NCBI GenBank assembly: GCA_001949185.1
Contig: BDGG01000001.1
Span: 2,091,548 to 2,155,547 of the forward strand
Source of the DNA: Ramazzottius varieornatus
Lineage: Eukaryota > Tardigrada > Eutardigrada > Parachela > Ramazzottiidae
Reading direction: 5' to 3'
Length of the DNA stretch: 64,000 nucleotides
Part shown: one piece after another, positions 1 through 11,963 of the stretch
Layout: each line of letters opens with the position of its first letter
Position numbering within the stretch: the first letter of the stretch is position 1
Program-made: the position numbers and the translations under genes
Notes under the pieces: model-generated
Seen by the model: only the letters and a program-made list of their open reading frames with translations
What the model was told of the DNA's origin: nothing
Databases searched by the model: none

Positions 1-1888
1 ATGGTCGGAATGTTGGCTGGGGACTGAAACTCGGTTGGGGACTGAAACTCGGTTGGGGTTGAGGTGTGAAGCTGGTTTGTGGTCGTAGCTGGCTCATGAT
101 GGGGGCGTTGCTGGAACCAAAGTTGCTGCTGGTGGGGAAAGACCCGTAGCTTGAAGAGGTGAAGCTACCGGAAGCGGCAGGTGCGCTGCCGTAGGACGTG
201 GAGCCGTAACCGCCAGAGCCTTGGAGTCCACCACTGGTACCGAAGCCCGTACCGCTGCTACCGAATTGAGTGTTCGATCCACCGAAAGACGACTGGCCAC
301 TCGAGAATCCGGTTTGTCCTAAAGAGACGAAAAAAGCACGTCTTTCCTTAAAGGATTTGTTTAATTCGCAGTATTCCAACAAAATGTTTTTCGATCCAAA
401 CAAGTGCGAGTTTCGAGCGCTATACAGTGTAATATGATTTTCAGGTTTGGCTGTGTGACAGTGTGTCAGTTAAAGCGGTCTTTACCATACCTCCACTATT
501 GATGGATATGGCATTCGGATTATTGCCAGCTAAGGTTAGCGCACCTGATTGTCCACTTCCTGATCCGAAGCCCATTCCTTCGAAGCAAACAGTAATGGAA
601 AGAGTGCATATTTTTAGCGGATAATATTGCAGATATTTACCCGAACTACCACTGGAGCCGAAGTTTCCACTTGCCCCAAAGTTTCCGGAGCTTCCTGAAT
701 TGCCCATACCACCGAAGTTCCCAGACGAGCCAAAATTGCTTGCTCCACCCGAGTTGAACGACCCTCCGGCTCCCTGTGTTCCACCAGAGCCGAAGGTACC
801 GCCGGATCCAAAGTTGCCGGATGCGCCGAAATTACCAGAAGAGCCCGAGTTACCCGCAGACCCAAAGTTACCTGACGCACCGAAGTTGCCCGAAGACCCT
901 GAGTTTCCAGAAGCTCCGAAGTTGCCCGAAGACCCTGAGTTTCCAGAAGCTCCATAATTACCCGAGGCGCCGAAGTTCGAGCTTCCTCCACTGTTGAAAG
1001 ACCCACCAGAGTTGAAGGAACCGCCACCTGCGACCAACTGGCCGGAACTACCCGAACCACCGTCGTCTAGCAGGCGGACTCCGGCACCCAGGTATATCCT
1101 GGGATTAGAGTAACTGAAGAACTGCTGGGAGCTGCAAACGAGAGAAAAGAACGGTGAGTTCGGTCCCGTGATGGTGGTGTTGTATTATCTACTTACTTCC
1201 CGCATTGAATGTTGTACCAGTAATCACTAAAAAGGAGGACAAGACAAAATGATCACAATTGGTTTCAGGGACATACTAGACCGCGGAGAAAGGGATCTTA
1301 CCAGGTAAGAGTAATTTGGTTGAAGAGGGTTGAGACGGGACAGACATAAGTGTACAAAGGATTATTCGGCTCACAGCGATGGTAAACTACGAAGCGAAGG
1401 ATTCCTTATTGAAAAGACTTTTTGTGACTGACTTTTTGTTTTGACAGGGCGGAACGTTTACCTTGACATCCGCTCTGGATGTTGACGTAATAGCCTGGAC
1501 CGGGGACGCTGTTGCAGTCAAACTGGACATTCTGGGGAGCCTGGACCAAATTTGGGTAAGTCTGACCAGGAACCGCTTGGAGTATCAGCTGCAGAACTTC
1601 AGCTGCGTTGTAAGGTCCACGACCTCGAAGTTGATCGAGGGCGGCAAAGGCAGGTGGGTTTTGAGGTGGCGCTCCTTGGCCTTGTACCTACAAGTCGAAA
1701 ATCGATCACACTCCAGTTTTGAACATTCAGTTGAACATTGTTCTGAACAAACCCCATTTCTAACAGGGTAAAAATCAGTCGCTGAAATTCGAGAGCCGTC
1801 GATTGGCTCTCCACTGAGAGTTGCTTACGTTTACAGGGTCGCGCCATATGGTAAGGATGATAGCGAGCACTAAAGATATCCTGTCCAT
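1..1888 (-). CDS. CPAP1-like secreted chitin-binding protein A, Gly/Ser-rich tail (3' end cut by window)
   Basis: Seen: seven exons splice in frame on the minus strand: 1835-1888, 1462-1687, 1302-1386, 1197-1226, 641-1131, 491-577 and 318 to the window edge. The start at 1888 opens a hydrophobic signal peptide (MDRISLVLAIIL). A single domain follows with six cysteines (contexts FDC, SGC, HRC, YVC, LTC, IQC), including LFNQ and the aromatic DYWYN stretch. After SYSNPRIYLG comes a long tail of GNFGSSG-type repeats. Known: six cysteines with this aromatic pattern define the peritrophin-type (CBM14) chitin-binding domain, and one domain with a low-complexity tail is the CPAP1 cuticle-protein layout. 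Inferred: extracellular cuticle or chitin-matrix protein. It neighbours two paralogues, B (2627-4536) and D (7594-10093). The stop codon lies outside the window. The 62-bp intron at 578-640 contains no in-frame stop, so it could be retained in some transcripts. Confidence 0.8.
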
Positions 1889-2626
1889 GGCTGAACGAAA
1901 AGGAAACGGGAAATGAAGTATAGTCCGGGCCGAAACAAGATAAATGACCAAAGAAGACGATGGCGCGTTGACGAAGGTCCTCAAGTATGAATGAAAAGGT
2001 GAGATAAGTTCGTGCGAGACCGATATCGTTACCGTATCATTATCCGCAAGTACTTAGCATGGCGATGACACAAGAAAAACAAGGATCCAGTATTACGCAT
2101 AATATTTTCACTACTTAGAGGTACGTCTTCGGTGGATGATGCGCTGGACGAGCGATGACGCTGGACAGGTCGAAACGGAAGAAGGGGCCTGATGATCCGG
2201 GTAGGGTAATATTGTGACAATCGTCGTAATGTTTATATTCTGACCCAGCCTGCCACTGCCATGCCATGCTTGTCATGTCGGGCCGTTGTTTGTGCAACGG
2301 TCGGCACTTTCTCGGCCAATATTATGTTAGACTAAAACATTCAGAGCACAATACTCGGCATGCACTCCATACAGTGGTCATTGTTGCCACGTTGAGGGAA
2401 ACCCTTCCAAAAAAGTCGTTGCATACACTTCACGGAATCTGCCTGAACACTATTGAAAAGTCAATGCTGAAATTTCTTATTGTTGTTTTCCACAGGGGAA
2501 TTTTTCTTGGCGACATGGATACAGAACATCCTTTTTTGAACATTTTTGAGACACTGTGAAAATACAGACTTGGTTATCTGTCTTATTCAAAACGAAAGAG
2601 AAAGAAGACATTGGAGTATTCTATCG
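1889..2626. other. Spacer between CPAP1-like genes A and B
   Basis: About 740 bases with no exon I can support on either strand. Short open frames here have no matching splice sites or signal peptide. The promoter of gene A should lie at its low-coordinate end, just upstream of 1888 on minus, but I see no clear TATA-type motif. Confidence 0.5.
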
Positions 2627-4536
2627 TTATTGTACGGGGAAAAGAGATGGTGCAACAGTCACTGCATGGTTTGGCCGGAGAACGCGGCGTTGGCGTGGCG
2701 GTACTGTTGTGTTTGGCTGGGCTTCTTGGCTTCGTGGCCCTGTACCTTGTGTCGACGGGAGTGTCCATGCTTCCATGGCCAAGTCCATTAGTCGTTGACG
2801 AGGCCGTGCTCGCAGAGTTTGTAACTGTAAGAATTGCATGGGTTGATTCAAAGATGGGCGGCTGGTAGTATTTCTTGATGGGTTTGAGGTTGGCGCATTC
2901 GTGGAACGGATTGTTGTGGCTTCGGTTGGAAGATTTGTCTGGGAAGTTGGCTCTTGGTCGTCAGCTTCCGATGGTGGTGGGAAGCTAAAGAGCGGGGAAG
3001 CAAAGCGCTCGCTGGCGAAGAAAAGTGACGCGCCAGGTGGCAATGGTGTCGCATCATTTCGCGGTTTTTCGTTCCTCATGGGCAGAGCCGTTTTCTCGGG
3101 AAATTCAGCCTGTGAAAGACGCTTAAATAAGTTGGAAAAGAAACTTTCAACTTGAGCTGCGATGTTGGCAAATGCCTTAAACAGGATCTTTTGCCAGCGG
3201 CGCAAACCTTCAGCTGAAAACAGCGAGAACGTGCGTCACTTGAGTTGGCGTTCACGCTCAGTTCATCTGGCGACGTCCGAATTAATGGACAAGTCTAGCT
3301 TACCGGTACTGGGTTTGGTACTGGTATGTCTAGCTGCCTGGCTCCCGGCATGACCAGCTCGTCGTGGCGAGTTTGTGGGTTTGGGGCGTGTTGAATTTGG
3401 TGCGGCTTGACCGGTTCGCGATCGTTGTTTGGATGTTCCGCAATAGCCATTAGCGGTGTATCAGGTGCCGCTTCGTCATTCGGGTTTCCGGGGAAGGAAT
3501 CGGAGTCTTCCAGCTGGAACTGGCGGAAGGGTGTCATGAGTCGCGCATCTGGGCGATCGCGGCCGAAATCCCGACCGCGATTTGGTTCTTGCGGAAGTCT
3601 GTTCACGGAAGGTCCGTCAGTCGGGTCCTCCAGGAACTTGCCGTTTATGAACATGCGGGGGTTCGAGTACGAATAGAAAGCTACCGCCCTAAAAGCGTGA
3701 CAAGCACCGATGCAAAACAATAAAAATACGGAAGGCTGAAGGAAATATCAGTTGAAGCGGAATGAATTCTGATACTTGGCGCAGTCCACATTGTAGAACC
3801 AGTCACAAACAAGCGTCACTTGGTTGAAGAGCTATGAATGAGAAGATCGATTGGTCAGAGGTCTGGATCGGTTTTGAATTTCTGAAATTATTCTGATAAC
3901 TTACGGTTTTGTTCGGACAAATGAAAGATGTCATGGTTCCGTCAATATCGCATCGCCTATGAGACAAAGGTTCGGAAACCGCTCGTTATAATTATATCAG
4001 CAAATTTCTCAAGTGTATACCTGTAAACTTGGCAGTGGGCGCTCTGGTCCGCGTAGTATCTGAGAACAAAGAACAATGCAGTTTCATCTTTCTCCGTTTT
4101 GCAGGATGGGATCATCCGATCATGCGTCCAGTTGCGCTGTCCTTACCCCGGCTGCGGGACTTGTTTACATCGAAAGCCGGTTTGCGGTATTTCTTTAAGG
4201 ACCGGGTACGTGACTCCTACGAACGACAAGTAAGCCTTGCTCACATATCACGTTATAAACAACGTTTGCAACGTTCACCACACCTGGAATGGCGTTTGCC
4301 ATAGTTTCACGTATATCTCCGACATAGTTGTTGCTTTGCAGGGACTTCAGAACACGTAATTGCTCCAGTGCGACAGAAGCTGGTGGTCCTTGGGCGGAAG
4401 CTCTGGATTCACTACACTGTACAGCAAAGGAAGAAGGTGAAGAGGCCAGATTTGGTAGCGTGAAGGAACAAACACTACATACCAAGAGGGTCAACAGGAA
4501 AATGCAAATCAGCCGGAAACAGGCATCGATATCCAT
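2627..4536 (-). CDS. CPAP1-like secreted chitin-binding protein B
   Basis: Seen: the start at 4536 opens MDIDACFRLICIFLLTLLVC, a strong signal peptide. Exons 4284-4536, 4147-4216 and 4021-4059, then two further short exons and one beginning near 3690, join in frame. They give one domain with six cysteines (contexts FRC, AHC, RRC, FIC, LVC, VDC) and the signatures LFNQVTL, DWFYN and FYSYSNPR that it shares with genes A and D. A hydrophilic Pro/Asn/Arg-rich tail follows to a donor near 3303. Known: this is the CBM14/CPAP1 pattern. Inferred: chitin-associated cuticle protein. The last exon is uncertain. A 192-codon open frame (2627-3205) rich in Pro, Thr and Ser looks like more tail, but its phase does not match the donor I found. 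The phase-compatible reading from the same acceptor would stop at 3076 instead. Confidence 0.7.
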
Positions 4537-5893
4537 TTTCCTAAGGTGCGCCACTGTTGCGAGGTTGAATAAACAAAAACAGAAAAATAATTTCGATAAT
4601 CTGCTGCGATTCCTACAGTACGACAAGTCAGTTTCCCTACTGGATACTTTGAACGTTCGGCGCTAGAAATTAAGTCAGTAGAGCAATGGGTCTCACATAG
4701 TAAATGTTTGCACAAACGTTCGCGTTTTATATTGGAGGTAGGATCGTCCAATTGTTTAGGGAATTAAGTCGCTTGTGTAACAGTGTTGGTACTGACGCCA
4801 GTGGACGACGCTGAAAGAAACGCACTATAGTGTTGACGTTGTCGGTGAATGGAGGAACAAAAGGGGAGCTTTAGTGTTTTGTGGCCCACAATGGCGTATA
4901 CATGCAGTAAGCACTGTCTTGACATTTGCACTTCCGGTAGCAAAGCCTATGGTTGGCCGTATTGGTACACGGTGGCTAGTGCGCACTACAGCGGCCCTAT
5001 TGTTCGAAGAGCGCCATTTGGCACAAATGTGAAGAGCTTAACACCCTCACAGCATATTTTCTGCCGGGTTTAAAGTCTGTAGGCCAGTAAGTTAACCCTG
5101 CAAGAACTTGGTCCGAGTACCATAAATGCCCAGTAAGCCTAAGATCCCACACAAAGTTTTCGAAAAACACACCGGAAAACTGAAGGGAAACTAGGAATAT
5201 GCGTAGTGGACTACTCTTTCTGCAAATTTTTACACAGAGTTATCGAACCTCTCGGATAAGCGATGTGAATTTAGCAGCCAAATCCACGGAACAGTATGCC
5301 TGGTTCACAGTGCATTTTTCTACGTGTTTTACAAAAGACTACGAGGAGGGCGATATAAGTCCAGCATACCGGTTTTCCTGACATAATTCGGGCAAATTTA
5401 TCTCGATGACTTTCACACCTACAGTATCTGTCTACTTTTTCTTCCAGGGGATAGAAAAACCTGTTTGCTAAAGCTCTCAATAGGTCTGACGATAAGACGA
5501 ACTCAGAAGTCCAGGAAATCTTTTCCGGGAAGAAGCGGTATGCCTGATGTTAAAAAGCCAGATATGCTGTATCAACAGGCGTACGATGAGAGGAGATCAA
5601 TCAAGCGTTAACGGTTACGCTTAACGTTTTTGCGTTGCCCGAACTATGTCCCCCTCCTCGTACGAGTGATCTTTCGGTCCGCCAACATCGTCATGGTGAT
5701 CGGTCATGCTCGAGGCCCAGATCCTACGTACGTTAGACCACAGAGCAACTGGAGTATCTGGCGAAGAGTTCCGCCCGTCATGATGCACTAAATAATCTCG
5801 AAGACCTTATTCGCTAGAACAGATTTATCCATGATGAGAACCTTACACAGTCTGCATATCCGAAGTAAGAAAGGCGAGTAAATCAAGTCCGGA
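4537..5893. other. Spacer between gene B and the RING E3 gene
   Basis: About 1.36 kb between two divergent genes, so it should hold both promoters. No conserved coding exon, RNA gene or repeat copy was recognised on either strand. Confidence 0.5.
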
Positions 5894-7561
5894 ATGATGA
5901 ACGCTGCTTCGTCATACTTTTGTTTCAACTGCGAGGACCGCACAACCGTGAATGAATTGGTAATTTTAGGCAATATAGATCATTGAACTTCTAGTAAACA
6001 CTAAGCGGGAACACGATTCAGACGGACTTTCAAACTATTACTTACCTTGGTTTCTCTGCAGGACCTCACCTGCGAACGCTGTGGTGGAGAATTCGTCCAG
6101 GCGGTTAACGAGTCCGACATACCTGTTCTGATGGATCCACGAATTCCTCGACGGACAGCGCAGGCAACAGTCAGCCCTTCCCCGGAAGAGGATGACACCT
6201 ACCTCAACTCGTTGGCCCCGCTGCGGGATGCCTTGAACGATGTACGTTGCCTATGGAAAAATTCGTCCTTCTCGAACTTCTTTGTGCTAAGTGATACTTA
6301 TTTCAGTTTGCCCGAACTTTAGGTTCCCATGGTCTTCCACCTGTACTGAACGACCGTCACGCCTCCCACAGCGGTAAAAAGCTACTGTAACGTGGGATTG
6401 CGAGAATGAACTTACCCAAATCACTTTCCTGAGTGGCGCACGCTCTTAGCCAGTACCTATGATCATGTGCACCACTTGACATGGCCATCTGGGTGAACTC
6501 ATTTGCCGACGTCCCAAGTTGGTCACTGGCTTTGTCGGCCTGTCCGTTAGAGGTTGTTACTAACCTACATCTGATTTCCGGTCATAGCTAACAGGCATGC
6601 TCTCAGTTTGGGTTTCCGGCTGGTTCGCGAGCCTACGCCTACAAGGCAGTCCACTCCGATGTTGAGTAACCTTAGTTCGGTCGTTGAGGAGATGAGCAAC
6701 GACACGGAGATTATGCCTCCTCTAACGGACAGTGATGATGATGATATGCCCGGTCTGGAGCCCAATGAAGAGCAACCCAACGACTTACGGAATCTCTTCC
6801 AGCCAGTGCGCGTCCATTTCCAAGTTAACGCCCCTACACCCGGCCAGCCACAGTAAGGAGCCAGTCAGCTCCTGTCCTTCTATTTCCACGTTCATACGTT
6901 CCGCGGGACTTGAAAGTGATGTGAGCTTTGTTTTCAGTATCAATATGGATCCGCAGTTTCTGCGCATAGTCATGCGGGAGTATAACGAACGAACGAACCG
7001 GAACCTGACTCAGCAGTTTTTCACGCATGCCGCCAGTTCCTTTGAACGGGTGAACAACGTGCTGGTAGACCTAGTGAGCAACATGTTACGACAGGAGCAG
7101 GGTACGAAGCCCATTACGGAGGAACAGCTCCAAAATATCCCTGTCCATCCCGTCGATCCATCCATGCTTGGTTAGTCGCCCTTCCCATTCTCTGTGCTAA
7201 ACCTTCGTTTAGTTTACAGATCCACTTTCAGGTGAAAATCCAGCTTGTGCGGTATGCCTCGAGCCTTTTGCTGTGGACCAATCGTACAAGAATATTACAT
7301 GCCAGCACCGCTTCCACCCCTATTGTTTGGACCGATGGCTTCTTACTGTAAGGAAGATTTCGTTCATGGTGATCTATCGAAAATACCTGTCTGGTACCTG
7401 ACTGAAATTTACCAAGCTAATTGAATTTTCGTGCTTTGCAGCACGGAAATTGTCCTGTTTGTCGCACGCCATACTGCACAGACACTACAACGACAGAGGT
7501 CGCTATCGACACACCGGTTATCGACAGCTCAGTTACGTCAACAATGGACAGTTTAGACTGA
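5894..7561 (+). CDS. RING-type E3 ubiquitin ligase, RNF115/RNF126 family
   Basis: Seen: seven exons join in frame to about 346 residues: 5894-5959, 6062-6241, 6307-6386, 6607-6852, 6938-7170, 7232-7347 and 7442-7561. The N-terminus carries a C2-C2 zinc finger (YFCFNC then LTCERCGGEF), split by intron 1. An acidic middle follows (SDDDDMPGLEP). Near the C-terminus is a RING-H2 finger, CAVCLEPF through CQHRFHPYC to HGNCPVCR. Known: RNF126 and RNF115 have this exact pairing, an N-terminal ubiquitin-binding zinc finger and a C-terminal RING, at about 305-310 residues. They ubiquitinate mislocalised hydrophobic proteins with BAG6 and act in receptor sorting. Inferred: same role in the cytosol. Exon 3 is the least certain: its donor at 6386 was chosen because it alone restores the reading frame. 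The gene ends only 32 bp from the stop of the convergent CPAP1-like gene D. Confidence 0.85.
6431..6515. repeat. Palindromic GTGGCGCAC element, copy 1
   Basis: The stem GAGTGGCGCAC (6431-6441) pairs with GTGCACCACTT (6467-6477). A right arm then ends in TTTGCCGACGTCCC. It lies in an intron of the RING E3 gene. Confidence 0.7.
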
Positions 7562-7593
7562 AGTCACCTCCGCTTGGTCGGTATGGTCCAAGC

Positions 7594-10093
7594 TTAGTAG
7601 TTTGTGTTGGTTTCGGATTGAAAATCGTTTTCCGAACTGTTGCTGTGAGCGAACTGTAACCGTTGAAACAGTCCGCTGTCTTGCTGTGGAACTCCCTCTG
7701 TTGGTCCAGTGAAGCTTGGTTCCGTTTGTGGCTGGGTACGAGCCGGTGAAGGACCATTCATTTGATTGAGTCTCGTGTCTATGGGCTTGAACACCGATCC
7801 TGTAAACAGCCGGAACATGCCGGAAGTTGGCTGGTAGTCGTCGTCGAACTGGACAGACTGCGGCACTTGGCCCAGTTCGTCTTGATGCGACACCGTAAAG
7901 TATCTACTGGTGGAGGAAGACACTTCTTCATCTTGGTCATGGCTTCTTTGTGAAACCGATGTCGTTGTTTCCACGGGGTCAGGGTCGGTGAGAGGTATCC
8001 AAGTATTCATGAAGTCGGAATGGACAGAGAGCTGTCGGCTTAATCCAGAGGGCGCTTCGGTCGGGATGAAGTTGGAATCGAAAGTTGGGAGGACCCAATC
8101 GCCCATTCTGGCATCCGGCTGAGTATTAGCCTGGCTTTGCTGGTCGAATGGTTGCCTGGTATAGTCTGGGGAGCCATTGTCGGGTGGAAAGTTTCGGCTG
8201 GTGGGGTTAAAGTCCTGAGGGAACCTTCTTTCAGAAGGTTTATCCACTTGCGGGTTGAACGAACTGGCGAACTGGTCGTTTCGGTTTTGTGGGTCGAAGA
8301 TCTGCGAGATGATGTTCGGGCTATTCGAATTCAAAGGCGGGTTAACGTTCTGTGGTCGACGGTCGAATGAATCTAGCTGCTGTGGTTCGGACATAAGTTG
8401 GAAGTTTGACGGAAGGTTTTGGGTGAACCTGGCGGGTATTGTGGGAACGAATATCTCGGTTGGGACCGCGGACTGATGAAAAGGAAAGGGCGTGGCCGCT
8501 GGTGCAGCTTGGATGGCTGGACTCATCGTGGGAACCCTCTTGTCGTTAACGGCCACCCGACGAAAGTTTTCTTGGTCTTGATCCGCGTCTGCGAACGAGG
8601 GTCGGGTCCGCTGGCTTTGAGGTTGAGAAAACAAGAGTTTGTTTCGGGTGAGGAGATCGCCACCCGGTAGCGATGTTTCTCCAAACGCTGGGCCTTGTTG
8701 TCGCACTGGTGGTGGTAGGTGTATTGATTTGAAGGACGACGGAGGCGTTGACGTGAATGGAACGAAATCCGTTTGTGGTGGAGCTGAAACGACTTGTGGT
8801 GGATTGATAAACGTTCGCATCTAACCGAAAAATAAAGAAATTCTGCATATGTACTGTGAGAATTGTGTGTCTATCAAGATCAATGTCAGGGCATTATTCA
8901 AGCAATAATTCCAATTTCGATATTATGTACAGTACTTGGTTATTCATGGAGTTATCAGACTGTGGTGGAAGTCTTCGACGGAGCATTTTGGAGTTGAAAA
9001 GCCCGGCTACGGACTGTCGATGTCCTGCTGATGGCATATTCGGCATTACAGAAGGTCCCATCTGAGCGTTGTACGCCGGCTGGACGGAGTTCACGTTGCT
9101 CTGCAGAGACTGGGTTGGTACATTGGAAGCCGGAACTCTGCTGTCAGGTCCACTGGTGTACATTGTCATGGGCTTTTGGGCATTGACAGATGGATCCTTA
9201 ATGTCAGGGATGACAATAGGAATGATGCGAGATTGAGCGGTATCGAAATTGGGCTGGTTGACGAAACCCGGAAGTGCGGAGGCTGCAGTGGGGCTAGAGG
9301 TCACGTTCCCATCGTTAGCTGGAAAAACAGACCACGATTACGACTGCGAGAACAAGAGAATTCCCTGTGTGAGACTGGGTCTGATGGGATGCACCATTCT
9401 GCAGAAAGGTGACGTTGGGGCCGAGGTACAGTCGGGGATTCGAATAATCGTAAAACTGCGTTGACTTCTCGCACTGCACGTTATACCACCAGTCGCCTAA
9501 AAAACCCAGTTTAATTTTTTAGCTGAAGAACGATTGATAAAGCATGGGCAACAGAGTTATCAAGATCCTACAGTTGAGGATGATCTGGTTGAATAGTTTC
9601 CCGACCGGACACAGATAAGTATACAGCGGTGAGTTCAGCTCGCATCGGTAATAGACTTGACATCCGTAATCTGGGAAAAACAATGCCCGCTTCATTTTTT
9701 GTCGGGATGGGCTGTTTGGCTGTCGGTATTATGGTTGTCAGTTATTACCCGGATCAGCGTAATAGCCTGTTTGATGGACGTTTGCGCAACGGAAGGAAAC
9801 ATCTTCTGGAAGCTTGGTTATGTTTGGGTAGCTGATGCCGGGTGAAGCGGTGGCTGTCAAATTGGCTATTTCGGCGGCAGTATATTCCCCGGTGCGTCCT
9901 CGGAGAATATCAAGAGCCATGTTAGCTGGAATATCGGTGGCGGAAAGCACGGATAAGCTTCCTGACGTTACCTATAAAAAGATCCCTCGTTCCACATTTT
10001 ACAGGTCGCACGAGGTGAAAATAACTTGCGCCACGTTTTACGTACCAAAAAGAAGCCGAACACATGAAAATATTCATCAAAGTTGCGTGACAT
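7594..10093 (-). CDS. CPAP1-like secreted chitin-binding protein D with long Pro/Asn/Gln-rich tail
   Basis: Seen: exons 10046-10093, 9749-9971, 9572-9670, 9395-9496, 8936-9318 and 7594-8820 join in frame. Together, exons 1 and 2 start a signal peptide (FHVFGFFLVTSGSLSVLSA core). One six-cysteine domain follows (contexts FRC, YGC, YRC, YLC, LNC, VQC) with LFNQ, DWWYN and FYDYSNPRLYLG, matching genes A and B. The remaining 530 or so residues are low-complexity, rich in Pro, Asn, Gln, Ser and Phe, encoded mainly by the 1.2-kb last exon. Known: CBM14 domain, CPAP1 architecture. Inferred: extracellular cuticle protein whose tail probably sets matrix properties. The signal peptide is split by intron 1 and is weaker than in A or B, so the first exon is the least certain part. 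It is convergent with the RING E3 gene, with a 32-bp gap between stop codons. Confidence 0.8.
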
Positions 10094-10512
10094 GTTGGTA
10101 ACTGGACGTAGTATGCTCCAAACTATACTCAAGCAAACCTGAACCTACTAACTTATATCCATTATAGAAATGAATAAAGCTGAATGACAAGACGAATCGA
10201 AACCGCAAGCGGAAGCTGGTACGTGTACCTGCCGATACTCGAGGACCTACGTGGGATTGAGCTGATACTGACGGTCGGTTATTATTGCGACCTGCTTTCG
10301 CGGTTGGCAACTGAGATCAGAGATCTTGCTGTGCGATGCAGTAAAGACAATATTTTTCTCCGATCTTTCTACATTGTTTCGACTACCAAAATAATTAGAG
10401 TGGGCGGAAATGAAACAGTGGAGGATTTCTGTAGGAAATCCAGCTCAGGTGGCGCCACTATACAATTGGAAATTAATTTGCATGTACTCGTACCTGTACA
10501 TCGTACTTCAGT

Positions 10513-11771
10513 TTATCCGTATTCCTGAAAAATATTGTCGTAAAACATCCCAGCCACCCCCAAGATCGTATGGGAGTGCAAAGTTTTGATGTAGATGTAG
10601 TATGATCCAGGATTACCGAGGACCGTCTTCCACCACTGAAGTTGCTCCGCCGAGTATGGCCAGAAGAACGATATGAACTCACCATGGGTTTCTGGTGTCA
10701 GCCAAGAGTTGCAGCTTGAGAATAGGGAGAATTTACAAGAGTTACTGTGATGATGATCCCCGCTGCGGCCAGAGCAGTAATTCCTGCTTCCAGTTCTTCC
10801 GCCGTTTTCTGGTCAAAAGTTTTGTTACAGCGAGGAAATCGCACGACCCTGCCGAATTGAGCGAGATCTTCAGGGTTGCCATTCCACTTTCTCTTCGGGA
10901 TGAGATTGCGGTCCAGTATCTTCTGCTATTCTGCTGGAAAAGATTGAAGGTGAAAGGGTGGCGAAAAGCCACAAGGTTTCCCGGATAAAGGACTCAAGCT
11001 GGAATTTTGATATGGATCATTTTGTTGTACGTAAACGAAGTTTATGATGTTGTATTGCAAAAGCAAATCGTCTTCCCGGAGTAATATGTCTCTCGTTTCT
11101 TGTTCCCACTCACTGCAGAAGCCCTTCAGGCAGCATTTAGTCTACTTGAAAAACACGATACCCTTTTTGAATCGTACTTGACGGAAAAGTATGTTCTTCC
11201 AAAGGAACGAAACTCTGTACAGATAAGCTGATATTATTCGACCAAGACACCAAATCGAAGAGAGACCTCGGCAAACAAACTCGACCGGATCGTATTTCTT
11301 TCCTTCAGCCAAACACCAAAAGGAAACAAACTCGGGGATACTGGCGGAGTTGATGTTCGCCTCGGTCTTGGTTCGGTAATCCTTGGTGAGTGGAAGCCTC
11401 GTCTTCCAGCTCTTGTCAGAAGGGTCGAAGGGGGGTGGCACAGACAGCGGCATCAAACAAAGGTCAGGAAGAGCTGAACCTGCAAGGAGGGGACGGAAGT
11501 CAGGAATACTCGTGGAACACAACAGCTCTAGAAGGGAAACCTCCACGTCAAAGTTCAGCCAGGTAGGAAGGATCGCTCACCTGAACTTACAGGAAGCTCA
11601 CAGGATAACATGAACAAAGTCTGGAACAGGTAAAATGCTGAGACGAAAACGTAGGAAAGTTGTGAAACTGTGGAAGGCTCAGCCGTAGCCGTCCATTGGC
11701 CGGTTTCTTTGTTGTGGGCAGCGACAAATGCTGCGACTTCCAGATAAACATTCCATGCACCACGGGATGGC
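10513..11771 (-). CDS. Unrecognised membrane protein (N-terminus not found)
   Basis: Seen: plausible exons on minus run from 11771 to 10513, ending in a TAA after FYDNIFQEYG. The first recognised exon (11602-11771) encodes a hydrophilic loop and a hydrophobic segment (YVFVSAFYLFQTLFML). Later exons encode an acidic stretch (ETRDILLREDDLLLQYN), a basic stretch (IPKRKWNGNPEDLAQFGR), a small-residue helix (GITALAAAGIIIT) and an aromatic end (WPYSAEQLQWWKTVLG). Several joins depend on donors chosen to keep frame. No start codon was found in the first exon, so an exon is missing upstream, perhaps overlapping the divergent Tudor gene. I do not recognise the family. Inferred only: integral membrane protein with one or two membrane segments. 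The gene is head to head with the Tudor gene, under 200 bp away. Confidence 0.45.
11268..11295. repeat. Solo arm of the palindromic element
   Basis: The outer arm CTCGGCAAACAAACTCGACC, followed by GGATCGT, matches the outer arm of the palindromic family, but no central GTGGCGCAC stem is present. It lies in a presumed intron of the unrecognised membrane protein. Confidence 0.5.
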
Positions 11772-11963
11772 CTGACAGAAAGCTTTAATTTTGATCGAAA
11801 GAAGGCATTTTGGCAGGCCGTCGCGGAGAATTCATGTGGGAGACTTCTGATTTTATCCTGGCATTTTCCTGCTTTGCTAAATCATTGTTTCGGTTGATAT
11901 GATCGTCTTCTGGCTTGATCTGGAGTCTTAACTTCCTTTCTGCCGGATCTAGGTTCTTGAGAG

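Noticed and set aside
700-957. Plus-strand Pro/Glu-rich frame with regular repeats
   Set aside because: It is the antisense shadow of the Gly/Ser repeat tail of CPAP1-like gene A; its periodicity comes from the repeat and it has no start context or partner exon.
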